A DNA stretch of 11,723 nucleotides, from positions 1-11,723 of the forward strand of contig CAMDJU010000062.1 in assembly GCA_945900695.1 (NCBI GenBank). Direction: 5' to 3'. The notes below the pieces were generated by a model. It did no database searches. It worked only from the letters and a program-made list of their open reading frames with translations, and had not been told where the DNA came from. Position 1 is the stretch's first letter. Each line of letters opens with the position of its first letter. This DNA comes from Bordetella parapertussis (GTDB taxonomy: Bacteria; Pseudomonadota; Gammaproteobacteria; Burkholderiales; Burkholderiaceae_C). Of this stretch, positions 6,973-11,723 are shown one piece after another. Made by a program: the position numbers and the translations under genes.

Positions 6973-8290
6973 CTTTCCTCAGCAGCCACAAAAAAATCAT
7001 CGCTGTCAGTGCCAGGGCCAAGCTGCTGCTGATCCAAAAAGCAACCGGGTCTTGCATGGCCGGTGTCCAGGGTGTGCCGTGGTAGGCGATCCATTGGCCT
7101 CCACCCAACCCCAACCCCCACAGCATCAAGGCATACACCAGCAAGGGTGCCAGGGTCACTTTGTGACAGCGCAGCAAAAACATGCCCAAGGCTTGCATGG
7201 CATCCCCCAAGTGAAAAAGGGCCAGCCAGCCCAACAAGTGGCTGGCCAAAACCACCACCTCGGCTTGTTGGCTATATAGATGGGCCAAGGGTTGGCGACA
7301 CAACCACACCAGCAAACCCAACGCCAGGGCACAGCCGGCCACCATTCGAATGCCCAACTTTTGCACTTGAAGCGCCCGCTGAGTTTGGTTGGCTCCCATC
7401 CAATAACTGACTCTGGCACTGATGGCGATGGACAAGGACAGGGGCACCATGTAGAGCAAGGTGGCCACATTGGAGGCAATTTGGTGGGCGGCCAAAGGCA
7501 GGTTGCCCATGCGTGCAATGAACAAAGCCATGAAGGCAAATGAAGACACTTCCACCAACAGCGACAAGCCATTGGGCAGGCCCATGGCCAGCATGGGTTT
7601 GATGGTGGACCAGTCGGGTCGGCGCCAAGGTGCGCCAATGCGCAAAGGCCGGTACATGGGGCCCCAAACCAACAAACCGATCATGGCCAAGAGCATGGCG
7701 AGATTGACCCACCAAGTGGCCCAGGCACACCCAATCAAACCCATGCCAGGCTGATCGTCAGCACCCAAGGCCAGCCAGATCGACAAGGGGATTTTGACCA
7801 CCAAGGCCAGCACTTGGATCAATGTGATGACCCGCGGATGACCCAGGCTTTGGTTGAGCGTGCTGAACATGCGAAACAGCAAAGCCGGGGCCAGCGCCAA
7901 AGACAAAATGGCCAAATAATCTGCCACCACGCCTTGCAAAGGGGCGGGTACTTGGGTCCATTCCAAGATCAGTTGTGGGTGACACAATAAAAATGCCCCC
8001 CCAAGGCTGAGCAAGATGCAGATGTAGAGGCCTTGTTCAAAACAGTGGCCAATGGCGTGTTTGCGGCCTGCACCCACATGCTCGCTCAAGATCGGCAGCA
8101 GGGCTTGCAGCACCCCCATCAGGGCCACAAAAACGGTGATGTACAGCGAAGAGCCGACCGATAAAGCGGCCAAAGCCTCGGGTGAGCTGCGACCGGCCAC
8201 CAAGGTATCGGTCACACCAAAACCCATCACCGCAATTTGCCCAATGAACACGGTGGCCGCTTGGCCGGCGATCAGCCGCCGTTCACTCAT
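6947..8290 (-). CDS. MATE-family efflux transporter (NorM-like)
   Basis: This 447-aa inner-membrane protein has about 12 hydrophobic segments arranged as two MatE halves. Members export cationic drugs and other organic compounds in exchange for Na+ or H+. Recalled V. cholerae NorM cation-site residues D36, E255 and D371 correspond to D28 (GFGVTDTLVAG), E247 (LLVEVSSF) and D363 (LGDAMQALG) here, all at the same offset of 8. LAAHQIA (266-272), conserved in the second half, is also present. The ATG at 8290 overlaps the stop of the upstream gene as ATGA, suggesting translational coupling. The actual substrate cannot be told from sequence. The stop codon lies inside the 3' end of the convergent phoR. 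Confidence 0.9.
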   Translation of the reverse strand: MSERRLIAGQAATVFIGQIAVMGFGVTDTLVAGRSSPEALAALSVGSSLYITVFVALMGVLQALLPILSEHVGAGRKHAIGHCFEQGLYICILLSLGGAFLLCHPQLILEWTQVPAPLQGVVADYLAILSLALAPALLFRMFSTLNQSLGHPRVITLIQVLALVVKIPLSIWLALGADDQPGMGLIGCAWATWWVNLAMLLAMIGLLVWGPMYRPLRIGAPWRRPDWSTIKPMLAMGLPNGLSLLVEVSSFAFMALFIARMGNLPLAAHQIASNVATLLYMVPLSLSIAISARVSYWMGANQTQRALQVQKLGIRMVAGCALALGLLVWLCRQPLAHLYSQQAEVVVLASHLLGWLALFHLGDAMQALGMFLLRCHKVTLAPLLVYALMLWGLGLGGGQWIAYHGTPWTPAMQDPVAFWISSSLALALTAMIFLWLLRKVSQREPRG

Positions 8291-10005
8291 GGTGCTTGGG
8301 TGCGAGAGTCAGCGGGCCGAGCTTGCCGATAGATCAGCAAATTTTCATAGGCGCGCGTGGGCCTTTGTACTTTTTGGACACGTGTCCATTGCCGGGGGTC
8401 TGGTGCATGCGTGGGATCACTGGCCCATTGCGGGTCCACCAATAACCATTCGCATTGACTGGCCGCAGACAGGTTTTCCAAGCGCCAAGGGCCGTGCCAC
8501 TTCAAGGCGGCGATTTGACCCGCATTCAAGCCCTTGATGGTCACACAAGCAGCCCCCGGAATGGCCAGCTTCACTTGTTCAACCAAAGGCACATAGCTGC
8601 GGGCGTAGTTCAACAAGGGCAGCCACAGGGTCATCAACAGCAACCAGCACAAGGCGGCACCGGCCGAGGGCAACACCAGGCTTTTCCACAAGGCCGTTCG
8701 GTGCCGACCCACCCGCCATTGCACCAGCCAGACCCACAGGGCTGAACCGGCCAAGGCCATGGCCAAAGGAAGGTATTCAAAGGCAGGAGTGAATCCGGGC
8801 GCCAAGCGGGCGACATTGGCGGCGGGTTGCGGCGGCCAACCGGTTTGCATGGCCAACCACACCACCCAAATGATCACGCCGCAGCCGGTAAAAAAAAGCA
8901 GAGTGAACCAGTCGATCAAGGCGGTGACGCTGCGCTGCAAGGTGGGCAGCGCAAAGGCCGCCATGGCCGCCAGCGCCGGCAGGGCCAGCAGCAAGGTGCG
9001 CTCTGAAGCCGCTGTCATGGCGCTGGCCATGGTCACAGTCAAGATCATGGTGATGGGCCAAATGACATGCATGGACCAGGGGCGACGACCCCACTGGCGC
9101 CGCCAACTCCACGCCGACCACAGCGCCAGTGGCCAGCAAGGCCAGGTGAACCACAGCATCAACTCCAGCCAGCGGCGAATTTCAGATGCTGGCAAGGGCC
9201 AAGTGCGCAAGCGCCAACGCCACAAATCCCATTCGTTCACCATGCCGGCCAGAAGCAACAAAGCCAAGCCCAAGAGGCTGGCCAATGCCAAGCGCTTGGT
9301 TGAAGACAACTCAGGCGATCCTCCAATCAGCAACAGCAAGGCCGCCAAGCCCAAGGCCATGGCCAATGTGGGTGCGCCACTGAGTGCCAACACCCATAAG
9401 CCGAGCACGCTGATCAAACAACCACGCCAAGGCTTGGTTCGCAGCAAGGCCATGCCCATGAACAGCGCACTGCTGCCACCAAGCTGCACCAGCATGGGCG
9501 ATGTTTCGTGCAGGGGAACGGCCAGGCCCAGGCAGGCAATCAGTGCCAATAAACCGGCATCGGCCAGAGTGCGGGCATACGCCTTGGGCTCGGCCTCGCC
9601 ACCAAAGGCAAAACTCACGGGTTGCGCCTGGGGGCTGCGTGCCAAGGCTTCAATGGCATACCAAGTCATGGCCAAACACGATGCGGCAATGGCCATGAAC
9701 GGTAGGCGTGTGGCCATCACTGGAGAGAGCCATTCGGGTGTCAACTGGATGGCCCATGCCCCCAACCAAAAGGGCAACACCCCATCGAGCTCGGGTGGTA
9801 GACCCATCAAGGTGGGTTGCCACCAGAGGCTTTCGCCTTGGGCCAATGTCAGCATTTGGCCAAAAGCCGCCATGTCCCAGGGACGCCAAGGGTCACGGCC
9901 GATAAAGCCAGGCAACAAATAAACCCCACACAGCAGCAGCAAGCCCCAGCGCGGCAGTCGGCGCACGCCGCTTTGGGCAACGATGGCGGGGTTGGGCGTG
10001 TTCAA
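8287..10005 (-). CDS. Polytopic membrane protein resembling GT-C (ArnT/GT39-like) glycosyltransferases; function unknown
   Basis: This 572-aa, Trp/Leu-rich protein has roughly 11-12 hydrophobic segments (for example 18-36, 98-118, 150-165, 195-228, 236-254, 315-350, 365-387, 411-430, 443-466) and a soluble C-terminal region from about 470. GRDPWRPWDMAAFGQML (36-52), just after the first membrane helix, resembles the first periplasmic loop of ArnT-type enzymes (pattern DxWxPDETRYAE), which carries the catalytic acid. SERTLLLALPALA (334-346) resembles their later R-x-LLPALPAL segment. Family members move sugars from a polyprenyl-phosphate carrier onto periplasmic acceptors, but no substrate can be assigned here. 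The start is TTG at 10005, just downstream of an in-frame TGA; GTG at 9966 (V14) is an alternative. Neither has a good ribosome site. The stop overlaps the MATE start. Confidence 0.75.
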   Translation of the reverse strand: MNTPNPAIVAQSGVRRLPRWGLLLLCGVYLLPGFIGRDPWRPWDMAAFGQMLTLAQGESLWWQPTLMGLPPELDGVLPFWLGAWAIQLTPEWLSPVMATRLPFMAIAASCLAMTWYAIEALARSPQAQPVSFAFGGEAEPKAYARTLADAGLLALIACLGLAVPLHETSPMLVQLGGSSALFMGMALLRTKPWRGCLISVLGLWVLALSGAPTLAMALGLAALLLLIGGSPELSSTKRLALASLLGLALLLLAGMVNEWDLWRWRLRTWPLPASEIRRWLELMLWFTWPCWPLALWSAWSWRRQWGRRPWSMHVIWPITMILTVTMASAMTAASERTLLLALPALAAMAAFALPTLQRSVTALIDWFTLLFFTGCGVIIWVVWLAMQTGWPPQPAANVARLAPGFTPAFEYLPLAMALAGSALWVWLVQWRVGRHRTALWKSLVLPSAGAALCWLLLMTLWLPLLNYARSYVPLVEQVKLAIPGAACVTIKGLNAGQIAALKWHGPWRLENLSAASQCEWLLVDPQWASDPTHAPDPRQWTRVQKVQRPTRAYENLLIYRQARPADSRTQAP

Positions 10006-10049
10006 GGGTTCAGGGCTGGGTTGGCCTCAAGGGCAGAACGGGCGGCCAT

Positions 10050-10083
10050 AAAAAAAGCAGCGCGGTCGTCCCGTGCTGCTTTT
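10050..10083 (-). terminator. Rho-independent terminator of rho-rpmE2
   Basis: Read on the minus strand, AAAAGCAGC pairs with GCTGCTTTT, then after one A-C mismatch CGG pairs with CCG around a GACGA loop. A run of seven T (10056-10050) follows. It begins 17 nt after the rpmE2 stop. On the plus strand the hairpin also forms, with a G-T pair in place of the mismatch, but only four T follow. Confidence 0.9.
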
Positions 10084-10100
10084 GGATGGGTGAAGACGGC

Positions 10101-10355
10101 TTATTTGGCAGCTGTCTTGTACTTGTTGCGGAATTTCTCCACGCGCCCACCCATGGTATCGACCGATTTTTGGGTGCCGGTGTAGAAGGGGTGTGATTCG
10201 CTGGAGGTGTCCAACTTGTACAAGGGCAGTTCGCGACCATCATCCATCTTGACCATTTCTTTGGTGTTGGCGCAAGAACGGGTGACAAATTTAAAGCCGT
10301 TGGAGAGGTCTACAAAGCAAACCTCACGGTAATTGGGGTGAATGCCTTCTTTCAT
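10101..10355 (-). CDS. rpmE2: Ribosomal protein L31, type B (zinc-independent form)
   Basis: This is an 84-aa 50S subunit protein of the L31 type B family. It begins [20 protein letters not shown], carries [14 protein letters not shown] and [20 protein letters not shown] segments (54-73) and ends [10 protein letters not shown]. Two isolated cysteines (C13, C29) are present but no CxxC pair, so this is the 'C minus' form that does not hold zinc. The ATG at 10355 is preceded by AAAGGA about 8 nt upstream; a longer reading from 10415 would add a non-conserved extension and is rejected. It follows rho by 81 nt and ends just before a strong terminator. Its own leader may be regulatory. Confidence 0.95.
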   Translation of the reverse strand: MKEGIHPNYREVCFVDLSNGFKFVTRSCANTKEMVKMDDGRELPLYKLDTSSESHPFYTGTQKSVDTMGGRVEKFRNKYKTAAK

Positions 10356-10385
10356 GGGGAGTCCTTTGATCAACTGCAACAGCCT

Positions 10386-10403
10386 CGCCAAACCATTTTG
10401 GCG
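10386..10403 (-). promoter_or_regulatory. Perfect 7-bp hairpin in the rpmE2 leader
   Basis: On the minus strand the sequence is CGCCAAA-ATGG-TTTGGCG, a perfect 7-bp stem with a tetraloop. It sits 31 nt upstream of the rpmE2 start and 33 nt after the rho stop. No U-run follows on the minus strand, so it is not a terminator for rho. Ribosomal protein leaders often hold autoregulatory structures, and L31 leader RNAs are known in other bacterial groups. Whether this is one is inference. Confidence 0.45.
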
Positions 10404-10423
10404 CACTTTTCGCAAAACGCGTG

Positions 10424-10432
10424 ATTATGCCA
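10424..10432 (-). promoter_or_regulatory. Candidate extended -10 promoter for rpmE2
   Basis: The minus strand reads TGGCATAAT, which matches the extended -10 pattern TGnTATAAT at all but one position. No convincing TTGACA lies 16-18 nt upstream, which extended -10 promoters can tolerate. Transcription would begin near 10417 and give a leader of about 62 nt that includes the 10386-10403 hairpin. It overlaps the end of the rho coding region. It could also be a chance match, with rpmE2 read only from rho. Confidence 0.35.
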
Positions 10433-10436
10433 CGGC

Positions 10437-11699
10437 TCAACCGCCCCTTCGCATCAGGTCAAAGAAGTCAACATTGGTTTTGGTGGACTTCATGTTCTTG
10501 AGCATCAACTCCATCGACTCAATTTCATCCATGTTGTAGATGAACTGTCTCAAGATGCGGGTTTTTTGCAAAATTTCGGGCTGGAGCAACAGCTCTTCGC
10601 GCCGGGTGCCACTGCGGTTGAGCTGAATGGCTGGAAACACCCGTTTTTCATACAAGCGGTGATCGAGGTGGATTTCGCAGTTACCCGTGCCTTTGAATTC
10701 CTCAAAAATCACTTCGTCCATCCGGCTGCCCGTATCGACCAATGCCGTGCCAATGATGGTCAATGAGCCGCCCTCTTCCACTTTGCGCGCGGCGCCGAAA
10801 AATCGTTTGGGGCGCTGCAAGGCGTTGGCGTCCACGCCGCCAGAGAGCACCTTGCCAGAGCTGGGCACCACATTGTTGTAGGCGCGCGCCAGGCGGGTGA
10901 TGGAGTCGAGCAAGATGACCACATCTTTTTTCAGCTCCACCAAACGTTTGGCACGTTCAATCACAATTTCAGCCACGTGCACGTGGCGCGCTGCGGGCTC
11001 GTCAAAGGTGGAGGCGATGACCTCGCCGCGCACACTGCGCTGCATCTCGGTCACTTCTTCTGGGCGCTCGTCCACCAACAAGACCATCATGTGGCTGTCG
11101 GGGTAGTTGGCGGTGATGGCATGGGCAATGTGCTGCATCATCACCGTTTTACCGCTTTTGGGCGGTGCGACCAGCAAGGCACGCTGGCCTTTGCCAATCG
11201 GGGCAATGATGTCAATGATGCGGCCCGTGATGTTTTCTTCACCTTTGATGTCGCGCTCAAGCCGCATATGCTCTTTAGGGAACAAGGGCGTGAGATTTTC
11301 AAACATGATTTTGTGTTTGTTGTTCTCAGGCAAATCGCCGTTGACCTTGTCGAGCTTGGTCAAAGCGAAGTAACGTTCGCCATCCTTGGGGATGCGCACC
11401 TCGCCTTCAACCATATCGCCGGTGTGCAGGTTGAAGCGGCGCACCTGGCTGGGGCTGATGTAAATGTCGTCGGTGCTGGCGGTGTAGCTGGTGTCAGGGC
11501 TGCGCAAAAAGCCAAAACCGTCGGGCAGGATTTCCAGCACACCGTCGGCAAATACTTGCTCACCAGCGCGAGCTCGTTTTTTGATGATGGCAAACATCAG
11601 CTCTTGCTTGCGCATGCGGCCGGTGTTTTCGATTTCGAGCGCTTCGGCCTGCTTGAGCACTTCAGACACGTGCAGTGCCTTGAGTTCGTTCAGATGCAT
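10437..11699 (-). CDS. rho: Transcription termination factor Rho
   Basis: This 420-aa hexameric RNA-dependent ATPase/helicase terminates transcription at rut sites; E. coli Rho is 419 aa. The N-terminal domain has [20 protein letters not shown] and the RNA-binding cold-shock fold with DGFGFLRSP (60-68) and [19 protein letters not shown] (77-95). The ATPase core has Walker A APPKSGKT (178-185), [10 protein letters not shown] (210-219), Walker [10 protein letters not shown] (261-269), the Q-loop near [10 protein letters not shown] (285-294) and the following [10 protein letters not shown]. Residues known to form the bicyclomycin pocket in E. coli (K181, K184, D210, R212, S266) appear intact at the same numbers. 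The ATG at 11699 has AGGAG (11711-11707) 7 nt upstream. Only 24 nt of upstream sequence is visible, so its promoter is outside the window. Confidence 0.98.
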   Translation of the reverse strand: MHLNELKALHVSEVLKQAEALEIENTGRMRKQELMFAIIKKRARAGEQVFADGVLEILPDGFGFLRSPDTSYTASTDDIYISPSQVRRFNLHTGDMVEGEVRIPKDGERYFALTKLDKVNGDLPENNKHKIMFENLTPLFPKEHMRLERDIKGEENITGRIIDIIAPIGKGQRALLVAPPKSGKTVMMQHIAHAITANYPDSHMMVLLVDERPEEVTEMQRSVRGEVIASTFDEPAARHVHVAEIVIERAKRLVELKKDVVILLDSITRLARAYNNVVPSSGKVLSGGVDANALQRPKRFFGAARKVEEGGSLTIIGTALVDTGSRMDEVIFEEFKGTGNCEIHLDHRLYEKRVFPAIQLNRSGTRREELLLQPEILQKTRILRQFIYNMDEIESMELMLKNMKSTKTNVDFFDLMRRGG

Positions 11700-11723
11700 G
11701 GAAAGACTCCTGCGATGGAGTTC

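Noticed and set aside
6973..7025. CAGCAGC...GCTGCTG inverted repeat downstream of phoR as a terminator
   Set aside because: The arms are about 40 nt apart, there is no following T-run on the plus strand, and the sequence is coding for the MATE protein.
8759..9922. 387-codon open frame on the plus strand opposite the GT-C-like gene
   Set aside because: It is Lys/Ala/Pro-rich low-complexity translation with no domain signature. The opposite strand gives a coherent membrane protein with a gene-overlap junction to the MATE gene.
10002..10049. Mini-ORF of 15 codons (MAARSALEANPALNP) whose TGA overlaps the TTG start of the GT-C gene
   Set aside because: Its ATG directly follows the terminator T-tract with no ribosome site, so there is no support for it being translated. 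The overlap may be chance.
10356..10415. N-terminal extension of L31 from an upstream ATG at 10415
   Set aside because: The extension is not part of the L31 family, and the internal ATG at 10355 has a good Shine-Dalgarno and the canonical MKEGIHP start.

Overview
The window is a core-chromosome segment of a betaproteobacterium. Protein styles (Rho, PhoB, PstB, the type B L31 ribosomal protein) and the gene neighbourhoods point to Burkholderiales, most likely Comamonadaceae. That placement is inferred from sequence character and recall, not from a search. I see no insertion sequence, integrase, CRISPR array, rRNA or tRNA.

Left part (1-6972): a complete phosphate-starvation module. At the left edge is the 5' end of an exopolyphosphatase gene (ppx, minus strand). 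It is divergent from a seven-gene plus-strand operon, pstS-pstC-pstA-pstB-phoU-phoB-phoR. PstSCAB is the high-affinity phosphate ABC transporter, PhoU is the negative regulator linking transporter state to signalling, and PhoR/PhoB is the sensor kinase/response regulator pair. The divergent intergenic region (174-400) carries two oppositely oriented Pho boxes. Each lies exactly 10 nt upstream of a plausible -10 hexamer, so ppx and pst-pho are probably both activated by PhoB from the same region. The pstS-pstC gap holds a long imperfect hairpin without a U-tract, plus a competing alternative hairpin. Elsewhere in the operon the genes are separated by 2-18 bases.

Middle (6947-10005, minus strand): a two-gene unit. 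The upstream gene encodes a polytopic GT-C/ArnT-like membrane protein. Its stop overlaps (ATGA) the start of a NorM-type MATE efflux transporter. The MATE gene converges on phoR and the two coding regions overlap tail-to-tail by 26 bp.

Right part (10050-11723, minus strand): rho, then rpmE2 (L31 without the zinc CxxC motif), then a strong intrinsic terminator. The 81-bp rho-rpmE2 gap contains an extended -10-like sequence and a perfect 7-bp hairpin that could form an L31 leader.

Overall this is well-known housekeeping and stress-response gene content. I do not see a new multi-gene system. The observations most worth a second look are non-coding: the paired Pho promoters, the pstS-pstC hairpin switch and the rpmE2 leader. 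The poorly characterised GT-C-like protein is the main coding-side unknown.
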